Positions 16,062 to 22,751 of a DNA stretch of 26,373 bases are shown here, one piece after another; within the stretch, counting starts at the first letter, position 1, and each line of letters starts with the position of its first letter. Where the stretch lies: the NCBI GenBank assembly GCA_900543155.1, contig UQQN01000027.1, positions 1 to 26,373 on the forward strand, read 5' to 3'. Position numbers and translations under genes: made by a program. Source of the stretch: an uncultured Prevotella sp. (GTDB lineage: Bacteria > Bacteroidota > Bacteroidia > Bacteroidales > Bacteroidaceae). A model generated the notes under the pieces. The model was not told the origin of the DNA, ran no database searches, and was given only the letters and a program-made list of their open reading frames with translations.

Positions 16062-16135
16062 TTAATAATGAACAGTGAATAATGTAACACCCCTGCTTCA
16101 TGCAAGGCACACAACTATTCATTGTTCATTATTAA
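16062..16135. repeat. Imperfect inverted repeat after the AICAR transformylase gene
   Basis: A 19-bp arm at 16062-16080 pairs with 16117-16135 with one mismatch, around a 36-nt loop. AT-rich words such as TTCATTATTA recur up to 16197. It probably serves as a terminator or is a repeat remnant. Confidence 0.6.
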
Positions 16136-16196
16136 TTCATTAACATTAGTTCTTTGTTTACTATTAGCTATCATTATTAACTATTCGCTATTCATT

Positions 16197-16409
16197 ATGA
16201 CTACGCGCAAAGCCTCCGACGACGAAATTACGCAAGCCATGACCGTGGGCATCACCTTTAAAAAGGCAAAGCCCAAAAACACGGCAAACGACAACAAAAT
16301 TAAGACGAAGGCCAAAAAGAAGACCTACATTACAGGACTGCACGGATCTGGCGCAGCTAAAAAGAAAGCTGAAATCAGACAACGCCGAGCCAATCGTCAT
16401 AAAAAGTAA
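16197..16409 (+). CDS. Small lysine-rich protein of unknown function
   Basis: A 70-residue, strongly basic protein starting MTTRKASDDE and ending AKKKAEIRQRRANRHKK. The acidic-polar head is followed by KKAKPKNTANDNKIKTKAKKKTYITGLHG and a helical Lys/Arg tail, which suggests nucleic acid or ribosome contact. I recognise no family. The reading frame extends upstream to 16122, but that extension (NSLTLVLCLLLAIIINY) is translated from AT-rich repeat DNA and is probably not coding. The downstream terminator at 16447 supports a real gene. Confidence 0.6.
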   Translation: MTTRKASDDEITQAMTVGITFKKAKPKNTANDNKIKTKAKKKTYITGLHGSGAAKKKAEIRQRRANRHKK

Positions 16410-16446
16410 ATAAACCTCTTTTAGGGCAGTTCTCACAACTTCCCTT

Positions 16447-16485
16447 AAAACAAGCTCATGCCTTTGGTGTGAGCTGTTTTTATTT
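16447..16485 (+). terminator. Rho-independent terminator after the small basic gene
   Basis: AAAAC and AGCTCA (one bulged A between) pair with TGAGCT and GTTTT around an 11-nt loop, and the T run GTTTTTATTTT follows. It ends the transcript of the 70-residue gene. Confidence 0.75.
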
Positions 16486-16639
16486 TAACAGAAGGATCCC
16501 CCCTATGGTGGACAAAGAACTCACAAAATCAAATAGGACATTTATCGAATTTTGCCCTTTCCTAACGGGGAATCTCTTATCACACCCAACACGCTCTGCC
16601 TCCGTACTATATTAGCACTGAATTTGATGTAAATTTGCT

Positions 16640-16684
16640 ATTCTTCGCTAAATCTAGCTTATGAAGCGAAGATTAGCGAAGAAT
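16640..16684. repeat. Long hairpin in the manC upstream region
   Basis: ATTCTTCGCTAAATCT (16640-16655) pairs with AGATTAGCGAAGAAT (16670-16684) with one bulged base, and GCTT/AAGC inside the loop pairs again. A further TTAGCG follows at about 16685. There is no T tract, so it may be an operator or RNA structure and less likely a terminator. Confidence 0.7.
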
Positions 16685-16799
16685 TAGCGGATACCTTTCA
16701 AATTCATAGAAAATTCATAGCAAAAGCAGAACGAAAGCAAGATGAGATGTGAACGTCTTACACTTCTTTTTAGTTTTTATTTTATCAATACAAAACTTA

Positions 16800-16831
16800 C
16801 TTGCTTATCACAAAATACTTTTGTACATTTG
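16800..16831 (+). promoter_or_regulatory. Probable promoter of the guanylyltransferase gene
   Basis: Two abutting -7 boxes, TACTTTTG (16816-16823) and TACATTTG (16824-16831), precede the gene by about 55 bp. CTTG at 16800-16803 lies 20 bp before the second box and fits a -33 element with one mismatch. Confidence 0.65.
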
Positions 16832-16886
16832 CAACCATCCTTTAATTAAAGGTTGAAAAATCATTTTACCGAGCAAAATCCTTTTT

Positions 16887-18239
16887 ATGCAACTCATACT
16901 ACTCTCAGGAGGTTCAGGCAAGGCATTATGGCCCTTAGGCAACGATGCCCGTAGCAAACAATTCTTGCCCCTTTTTGCCTCGCCTCAAGGCGGCATGGAA
17001 TCGATGATTCAACGCATCGTTCGTCAAGCACGCGAGGTGCAACTCACCGAAAACATCACGGTGGTCACCAATATGCAACAACGCGATAGCATCATCAACC
17101 AACTGGGCGAAAACGTAAATATAGTGATTGAACCCGAACGACGTGGCACATTCCCTGCCACCGCGTTAGGGGCTACTTTTTTGGAACAAACCAAACATTG
17201 CCACGCAGACAAGACCATAGTGGTAATGCCTTGCGATGTATATACAGAGCCAGGATATTTTCACGTTATTAGCAGCATGGTTCAGGCTGTAGAAGACGGC
17301 TTGGCCGACCTCGTACTGATGGGCGTACAACCACGTAGCGCAAGCGATAAATTTGGTTATATCGTGCCTGAAATTCCCATTCACCCCGAGGATGACAAGG
17401 CTGTTAAAGTGGCAAACTTTATAGAAAAGCCCGATAAAACTACTGCAGAAGCCCTTATAACCCAAGGTGCGTTGTGGAATGGCGGCGTCTTCGCATTCCG
17501 TTTGGGTTATATCATGCAGTTTGTAAACAAAAATTATAATGTTGAGGGCACGCTCGATGCATTATTAAACAACTACACCGCACTGCCCAAAACTAGTTTC
17601 GACCTTGAAGTGGCAGAAAAAACCACCTCAGCAGCTGTTGTACCCTTTGCAGGACAATGGAAGGATTTAGGCACATGGAATGCTCTGTGCGCAAAACTGC
17701 CAAGCACACACATTGGCAACGTGTTAATGGGCAACCATAACGAGAACACACATGCTGTGAACGAGTTGGGTATACCCGTATTCTGCGACGGACTAAAAGA
17801 CGTGGTCGTTGCTGCAAGTCCTAACGGAATTATGGTTTGTGGCAAAGAAAAATCGGAGGTTGTGAAAGATGTAGCCAATCAACTTATTACACGTCCCATG
17901 TACGAGGAACGTCGTTGGGGAACCTACCGCGTTCTCGACAACGTGACCTACGATAATGGCACACAGGCTCTCACAAAATCTATCACGCTGAAGGCAGGCA
18001 AAAATATTTCGTATCAAGTACACCACCATCGCACCGAAGTGTGGACCATTACACATGGTGAGGGCATCTTTGTGCTTGATGGCGAACAACGCAATGTAAA
18101 AAGCGGTGATGTGTTACACATTCCCGTAGGACATTTCCACGCCATTAAAGGCATTACCGAACTCACGTTTATTGAAGTACAAATGGGCAGTCCGCTTATT
18201 GAAGAAGATATTGAAAGATTTGAGTGGGATTTTTCGTAA
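16887..18239 (+). CDS. manC: Mannose-1-phosphate guanylyltransferase with C-terminal cupin
   Basis: A 450-residue ManC-type enzyme expected to make GDP-mannose from GTP and mannose-1-phosphate for surface polysaccharide. The N-terminal nucleotidyltransferase holds LSGGSGKALWPL (residues 6-17), KQFLPLF, EPERRGTFPATA, VMPCDVY and FIEKPDK. The C-terminal cupin (about 340-445) carries RRWGTYRVLDN, YQVHHHRTEVWTITHGEG and GDVLHIPVGHFHAIKG, as in type II phosphomannose isomerases. Oddly, residue 13 is Ala where the signature Arg (GSG-x-R-LWPL) is expected. Downstream, after 233 bp, lies a polysaccharide export lipoprotein. No other GDP-mannose gene is in the window, so the exact sugar is inferred. 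Confidence 0.87.
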   Translation: MQLILLSGGSGKALWPLGNDARSKQFLPLFASPQGGMESMIQRIVRQAREVQLTENITVVTNMQQRDSIINQLGENVNIVIEPERRGTFPATALGATFLEQTKHCHADKTIVVMPCDVYTEPGYFHVISSMVQAVEDGLADLVLMGVQPRSASDKFGYIVPEIPIHPEDDKAVKVANFIEKPDKTTAEALITQGALWNGGVFAFRLGYIMQFVNKNYNVEGTLDALLNNYTALPKTSFDLEVAEKTTSAAVVPFAGQWKDLGTWNALCAKLPSTHIGNVLMGNHNENTHAVNELGIPVFCDGLKDVVVAASPNGIMVCGKEKSEVVKDVANQLITRPMYEERRWGTYRVLDNVTYDNGTQALTKSITLKAGKNISYQVHHHRTEVWTITHGEGIFVLDGEQRNVKSGDVLHIPVGHFHAIKGITELTFIEVQMGSPLIEEDIERFEWDFS

Positions 18240-18249
18240 ATTATAAATT

Positions 18250-18366
18250 TGCTTATGTGCCATATATGCGAATGTTGGGCACCATACTACACAGACAGCA
18301 GCACCTTGTGCAAGCCGTGAATAAGTTAACATAATGCAAGAACATTCACAAAATAGCACATAAGCA
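18250..18366. repeat. Distant 11-bp perfect inverted repeat
   Basis: TGCTTATGTGC (18250-18260) and GCACATAAGCA (18356-18366) are perfect complements separated by 95 bp, between manC and the Wza-like gene. They may bracket a folded leader or form paired operator sites; no terminator T tract follows. Confidence 0.5.
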
Positions 18367-18410
18367 TATTAATTTTTAGCACCTACTTATTAATAATTAA
18401 TTTTTTTTCC

Positions 18411-18418
18411 TACCTTTG
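18411..18418 (+). promoter_or_regulatory. -7 box upstream of the Wza-like gene
   Basis: TACCTTTG matches TAnnTTTG and lies 54 bp before the ATG at 18473, after an AT-rich run. No clear -33 element is seen. Confidence 0.5.
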
Positions 18419-18472
18419 CACAGAACAAATCAATATCAACAAATTCGCACATTCTAATCAGAACAGAATATA

Positions 18473-19255
18473 ATGAAGAAGAATTTAGTCTTACTCCTCC
18501 TTGGTCTCTTAGCCATAGCCTCTTGCAAGACCCCGACTGACGTTGAATACATGCAAGATGTTGCATCTGACACCATTATTCAAACCCAGCAAATAAAGAC
18601 ATTAAAACTCGTGTCTGGCGATAAAATAGGCGTAACTGTAACAAGTGCGGCAACCCCCGAACTTGCGGCACGTTACAACCTGACATTGGGCAATAACTCT
18701 TCGAGCACAAGCAATGCCGATAACATGCGCTACACCATCGATGAGAATGGAAATGTAGATCTTCCTGGCATCGGTCGTACTGAAGTAGGTGGATTGACAC
18801 GTTCAGAGGCTGCTGCACGCATTCAAGCAAAATATCGCGATGGTGTGTTGAACGATGCTGTGGTAACTGTTGCTGCTTACAACCGCTACGTTACAGTATT
18901 GGGCGAAGTAGCTCGTCCTGGTCAACAAGAAATTACACGTGACAATATCACGATTCTCGAAGCGATTGGTCGTGCTGGAGACTTAACCATTACGGGTCAG
19001 CGCAAACAAATTAAGGTGATTCGTCAAGAAGGCAACGAAAGCCACACTTACTACATAGACTTGACATCGAAAGACTTCTTTAAGTCGCCAGTGTATAACT
19101 TACAACAGAACGATATTGTATATGTTGCTCCTAACGATAAGCGCAAACGTGAATCGAGGGCTGTAGGTAATACATTCAACACGCCTTCTGTTTGGATTTC
19201 GTTGGCTTCGTTAGCCACCACAATCACCACCCTTATCATTACTCAGACTAAGTAA
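18473..19255 (+). CDS. Wza-like polysaccharide export lipoprotein
   Basis: A 260-residue outer-membrane auxiliary protein of the polysaccharide export (OPX) family. A lipoprotein signal ends LAIASC with Cys18 as lipid anchor. The polysaccharide-export domain (about 40-130) includes YTIDENGNVDLPGIGRTEVGGLTRSEAAARI, and an SLBB segment (about 140-215) includes YVTVLGEVARPGQQEITRDNITILEAIGRAGDLT. A short hydrophobic C-terminal segment (SVWISLASLATTITTLII) ends the protein. It would form or help form the channel for capsule or exopolysaccharide. The usual partner, a Wzc-like chain-length kinase gene, does not follow; a terminator does. It probably works with polysaccharide genes elsewhere. Confidence 0.9.
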   Translation: MKKNLVLLLLGLLAIASCKTPTDVEYMQDVASDTIIQTQQIKTLKLVSGDKIGVTVTSAATPELAARYNLTLGNNSSSTSNADNMRYTIDENGNVDLPGIGRTEVGGLTRSEAAARIQAKYRDGVLNDAVVTVAAYNRYVTVLGEVARPGQQEITRDNITILEAIGRAGDLTITGQRKQIKVIRQEGNESHTYYIDLTSKDFFKSPVYNLQQNDIVYVAPNDKRKRESRAVGNTFNTPSVWISLASLATTITTLIITQTK

Positions 19256-19274
19256 TTTAATATCTCAATATTTT

Positions 19275-19309
19275 AAAAGCCGTGCAGCACATAGCAGCAC
19301 GGCTTTTTT
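19275..19309 (+). terminator. Rho-independent terminator after the Wza-like gene
   Basis: AAAAGCCGTGC (19275-19285) pairs with GCACGGCTTTT (19297-19307) and is followed by a run of six T in total. It is a strong, canonical terminator 20 bp after the stop codon. Confidence 0.9.
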
Positions 19310-19333
19310 GTTAAAAAAAGATTATTCCTTTGA

Positions 19334-19388
19334 TTCGGTGTACCATCGGGATGCCTTCGGTATGATATCGGTATGCCTTCGGAATTTT
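19334..19388. repeat. 11-bp tandem repeat, five degenerate units
   Basis: Units begin TTCGG or ATCGG every 11 bp: 19334, 19345, 19356, 19367 and 19378. The best-conserved form is ATCGGTATGCC. Units 2 and 4, and units 3 and 5, resemble each other, giving a 22-bp higher-order period. It follows a terminator, so it is unlikely to be translated. Confidence 0.65.
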
Positions 19389-19509
19389 CAACAGCCCCCA
19401 AGTAACTGATTTTTTAAGATACGCAAAATAATCTACACAATTTTATCATTATTTATCATTAATATTAAATCAAAAACTTGATGAGTAGGCATTAATACAT
19501 AGATATTAT

Positions 19510-19622
19510 AAAAAGTGACCAGTGACCGAGTGACCTTCGTGTCAAATACACATCTAACGCATTAAGTATCAATGCTTTACGATTTTTAAAAAGGTCACTT
19601 TTGGGGTCACTTTTTAGGTCAT
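19510..19622. repeat. Nested inverted array of GTGACC / GGTCAC
   Basis: GTGACC occurs at 19515, 19522 and 19530; the inverse GGTCA occurs at 19593, 19605 and 19617, spaced by 12 bp. AAAAAGTGACC (19510-19520) pairs perfectly with GGTCACTTTTT (19605-19615), and AGTGACCTT (19529-19537) pairs with AAGGTCACT (19591-19599), forming a two-tier hairpin around a 53-nt loop. Confidence 0.75.
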
Positions 19623-19715
19623 TTGTCACTTAGATTCAAATAAATTTTGTGGAAAGGCATTAGAGGAAGACAACACACCTTGCTTCGCAATAACTTTGCA
19701 AATTAACACATTGAC

Positions 19716-19748
19716 ATTGGTATATTAAAAAATAAAACATTAACTTTG
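19716..19748 (+). promoter_or_regulatory. Promoter of the LRR gene
   Basis: ATTG (19716-19719) and TAACTTTG (19741-19748), 21 bp apart, fit the Bacteroidetes -33/-7 pattern and lie 28 bp before the ATG. A second TAACTTTG at 19691-19698 lacks a -33 partner. Confidence 0.65.
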
Positions 19749-19776
19749 TCCCATAATTCCTTTAAAACTACCATCT

Positions 19777-21075
19777 ATGAATAAAAAGTTACCACTTTTG
19801 TTTTTTAGTGTCTACATGATGAGCCCTTGCGCCAACTTGTGGGCACAAAACATTACGACAGGAAACATTACTTCAAAGTCAGCCAACGAGAAGGCTAAGG
19901 TTGTAAATGTGACCCTCACAGGTACGCTTTCGACCACAGGTAATAGCGACTTTCGCCAACTGCGCGACCTGTGCTATTACATGGAAACGCTGAACCTCGC
20001 TTCGGCAAACTGTGTAAACATTCCCAAGAATGCTTTGCACTCACGCCACAACTTGCGCAAACTTACGTTGCCTAACAACTTACAAACCATTGGTTCGCAA
20101 GCCTTCTTTGCTTGCGACTCGTTGCAAGGTACAATCAACTTCCCCAATAGCACCACAAACATTGGTGCAAGCAGTTTTGCACAATGCAAAATGTTGGACG
20201 GCATTTATTTTACTGCCACAAGCAAACTCAACAACATTGGCTCGTATGCCTTTGAAGGTTGCGAAAGCATAAAGGGCGAGGTGACCATTCCTAAAAACGT
20301 GATGATTTTGCGTGATGGTATTTTTGCCAACTGCAAGAAATTAGAGGGTGTAGTGTTACACGACAATTTGCAGTCGATTGGTGCAAACACTTTCTCGGGC
20401 TGTGAAAGCCTAACTGGCGAAGTAGCTTTGGGACGCATGATTACACGCATTGGAGGTTCTGCCTTTGCAGGTTGCAAGAGCCTTACAAGCATCAGCATGC
20501 CGCGTGCTTTGCAAGTATTGGGCGATGCAGCCTTTATGGACTGCTGTGGTTTGAAGGGCGCTATAACCATCCCTGGTAGCATTGTAAGTTTAGGTAAGGG
20601 TGCCTTTGCGGGTTGTGCAGGTTTGAGCAAGGTGGTACTCCCCGCTGAACTGAAAGAGGTGCAAGCTGCTACCTTTGCAGGTTGCACAGGTTTGAAGAAA
20701 GTTATTGTTTATGCTGCCGACCCCATGAAGGTAGACGCCACCGCTTTTGCTGGCATCAACTGCAGTGAAGTGCAATTACTCGTTCCCGAAGGTAGCGAGG
20801 CTAAATATCGCGAAGCTGAGGTTTGGAAAAACTTCAACATCAGTGCCGTTACGGCTGTAAACACTGCAGAGGCTTTGGCTAAGGTTGAAGTGAATGTAGA
20901 AGGTAACCTTATTTGGGTTAAAAATCTGCCACAAGGCGCTAACGTAAAAATCTATAACGCTGGTGGCCAACTTATGCAAGCTACTTATGCACAAGGCGAC
21001 GTTTCGTTTGCTCCCACGACACAAGGCGTTTATATGGTTAGCGTAAACGGTCGAAGCTATAAAGTAAAGTTTTAA
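19777..21075 (+). CDS. BspA-like leucine-rich-repeat surface protein
   Basis: A 432-residue exported protein. The signal peptide (residues 1-23) ends NLWAQ. From about 85 to 335 it has roughly ten LRR_5/BspA-type repeats of about 23 residues, with units like LQTIGSQAFFACDSLQGTINFP and ITRIGGSAFAGCKSLTSISMP. BspA proteins of Tannerella and relatives bind fibronectin, fibrinogen and other bacteria. The C-terminal 70 residues (about 362-432) contain VKIYNAGGQLMQ and end GVYMVSVNGRSYKVKF, resembling type A type IX secretion sorting domains, so surface attachment or release by that route is likely. The 44-bp gap to the GH20 gene suggests cotranscription. The ligand is unknown. Confidence 0.88.
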   Translation: MNKKLPLLFFSVYMMSPCANLWAQNITTGNITSKSANEKAKVVNVTLTGTLSTTGNSDFRQLRDLCYYMETLNLASANCVNIPKNALHSRHNLRKLTLPNNLQTIGSQAFFACDSLQGTINFPNSTTNIGASSFAQCKMLDGIYFTATSKLNNIGSYAFEGCESIKGEVTIPKNVMILRDGIFANCKKLEGVVLHDNLQSIGANTFSGCESLTGEVALGRMITRIGGSAFAGCKSLTSISMPRALQVLGDAAFMDCCGLKGAITIPGSIVSLGKGAFAGCAGLSKVVLPAELKEVQAATFAGCTGLKKVIVYAADPMKVDATAFAGINCSEVQLLVPEGSEAKYREAEVWKNFNISAVTAVNTAEALAKVEVNVEGNLIWVKNLPQGANVKIYNAGGQLMQATYAQGDVSFAPTTQGVYMVSVNGRSYKVKF

Positions 21076-21119
21076 GTTATTTTTTAACTAACGACTTCCG
21101 AACTTTCAATATTTCTTCT

Positions 21120-22730
21120 ATGAAAAAATTTATATTCTCTATAGCCCTGCTTTTTGCCACAGGGTTTTCAGCTATAACTGCTACGGCACAAAACCTTGTG
21201 CCCATCCCCTTGAAGATGCAAACCACAGGCGAAAAAGCTTTGGTTTGGTACAACGTGGGACAAATTGACTGCCCTGAGTCTTTGGCAAACGAAAAGGAAC
21301 ATTTAATGCGCATTTTAAAAGACCGCGCAGGCATTAACGCATTGAATACCAATGGAACAGCTAAGATTACCTTAGCTATTGATTCAACTCTTGAGGATGA
21401 CGAAGCTTATACGCTTCAACTCAACGAAAATGGCGTTATTATAAATGGTAAGACTGCTGCGGGCGTGTTCTATGGTTTGATGACTATGGAACAACTTATG
21501 ATCGACGAACAAGCCTCAGCTCGTTGCATCGAAACAGCAGCCATCAACATTGAAGACACACCACGTACACACGTAAGAGAGTTGATGGTTGACCCTTGCC
21601 GTATCTTTATTCCCTATGAGCGCTTAAAGGAGTTAGTGCCCGAAATGGCTCGCTATAAACTCAACAGTATGCACTTGCACTTGGTAGACGACCAAGCTTG
21701 GCGTATTGAAATCAAAAAGTATCCCTTGCTGATTGAAAAGAGTACTTCGCGTGTGGGTATGGACGATATGCAAATCCCAATCTCGGGCTACTACACCCAA
21801 GAACAGATGAAGGATTTTGTGGAATATTGTGCAAAATACCACGTAATGGTAGTACCCGAAATTGAAATGCCAGGTCACGAAGTAGCTGCCGTACACGCTT
21901 ATCCTGAACTGACTTGTGGTGCGAAAGAAGTACCCATTCGTTTAACTTGTGGTGTGTCTAACGAATTGCTCTGTCCGGGTAATGAGTTTACCTACACATT
22001 CTTGGGTAATGTATTCCGCGAAATTGCCGACATATTCCCTTGCAAATACATCCACTTAGGTGGTGACGAAGCAGGTATGCCTGCATTGGACTGCTGGACA
22101 AACTGCGAAAAAGACAAGGCATTGAAAAAGAAACTCGGCATTACCACTACAGACCGTTCAGAGAACTGGAAACTGCAGAAGTATATGTTCGACCGCATTA
22201 TTGACACACTCCGCACTAAGTACGACAAGGTGCCTATGTTCTGGTACGAAACCGACTTTAAGGAAATTCAAGAAGGTTGCGTTACATTTGCTTGGCGTAA
22301 TGGTTTGACCCAACCTGCCGTTGACGCAGCTGTAAGAAATAATGCCAAGATTATGATGTGCCCTGGCGACTACTGCTACTTCGACTACCCGATGGCTGCA
22401 GGTGACATGCCTGAGGTTAACTGGGGTTGCCCCGTACGTACTTTTGAAACTGTTTATCAGTTTGACCCAGGATGGAATATGGGTGCTGAGTTCGAAAAGA
22501 ACAACCTCTTTGGTGTAGCTGGTACGCTTTGGAGCGAATGTATTAACTCGCCCGAACGTATCTCTTATCAAGCCTATCCTCGTTCACTCATTCTTGCTGA
22601 AGCAGGTTGGAGTGCACAGAAAAACCGCTCTTGGAAAGGCTTCTTGAAGCGTTCACGTCCCTTGATGCTCGACTTGCAACATCGTGGCGTAACTTTCTCA
22701 ATGCCAACTGATTACATTGACTTGCAGTAA
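21120..22730 (+). CDS. Exported GH20 beta-N-acetylhexosaminidase
   Basis: A 536-residue glycosidase that removes terminal N-acetylglucosamine or N-acetylgalactosamine from glycoproteins or chitooligosaccharides by substrate-assisted catalysis. The signal peptide ends TATAQ (about residue 24). A GH20b-type N-terminal domain (about 30-150) precedes the TIM barrel, which holds HLHLVDDQAWRIEIKKYP and the catalytic pair D316-E317 in IHLGGDEAG. Late barrel motifs FWYETDF, CVTFAWRNG and GVAGTLWSE are present. No C-terminal sorting tail is seen, so it is probably periplasmic or otherwise anchored. It lies between the LRR gene and the lectin-module gene, which points to host-glycan foraging (inference). 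Confidence 0.94.
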   Translation: MKKFIFSIALLFATGFSAITATAQNLVPIPLKMQTTGEKALVWYNVGQIDCPESLANEKEHLMRILKDRAGINALNTNGTAKITLAIDSTLEDDEAYTLQLNENGVIINGKTAAGVFYGLMTMEQLMIDEQASARCIETAAINIEDTPRTHVRELMVDPCRIFIPYERLKELVPEMARYKLNSMHLHLVDDQAWRIEIKKYPLLIEKSTSRVGMDDMQIPISGYYTQEQMKDFVEYCAKYHVMVVPEIEMPGHEVAAVHAYPELTCGAKEVPIRLTCGVSNELLCPGNEFTYTFLGNVFREIADIFPCKYIHLGGDEAGMPALDCWTNCEKDKALKKKLGITTTDRSENWKLQKYMFDRIIDTLRTKYDKVPMFWYETDFKEIQEGCVTFAWRNGLTQPAVDAAVRNNAKIMMCPGDYCYFDYPMAAGDMPEVNWGCPVRTFETVYQFDPGWNMGAEFEKNNLFGVAGTLWSECINSPERISYQAYPRSLILAEAGWSAQKNRSWKGFLKRSRPLMLDLQHRGVTFSMPTDYIDLQ

Positions 22731-22751
22731 TACTAAATGGACATTCATTTT

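Larger units (their letters stand above)
16486..16886. other. Intergenic region with a long hairpin and a promoter
   Basis: About 400 bp without a convincing gene. It contains a hairpin at 16640-16684, the direct repeat AAATTCATAG (around 16697-16720) and the manC promoter at 16800-16831. A 36-codon ORF at about 16505-16615 (MVDKELTKSN start) has no supporting features. Confidence 0.6.
19310..19776. other. Repeat-rich intergenic region before the LRR gene
   Basis: A 467-bp region without a convincing gene. It holds an 11-bp tandem repeat (19334-19388), a nested GTGACC/GGTCAC inverted array (19510-19622), and two TAACTTTG -7 boxes (19691-19698 and 19741-19748). Confidence 0.7.

Noticed and set aside
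16122..16196. N-terminal extension of the small basic protein with a membrane-like segment
   Set aside because: It is translated from AT-rich repeated DNA (TTCATTATTA words) and ends at a better ATG at 16197; the hydrophobicity follows from base composition.
16505..16615. 36-codon ORF before manC
   Set aside because: No start context, composition or similarity supports it.
16486..19776. Insertion sequence or prophage remnant in the repeat-rich gaps
   Set aside because: No transposase, integrase or terminal inverted repeats with target duplication could be found.
20205..20687. Antisense 160-codon frame in the LRR gene
   Set aside because: Its apparent repeats simply mirror the LRR repeats on the other strand.
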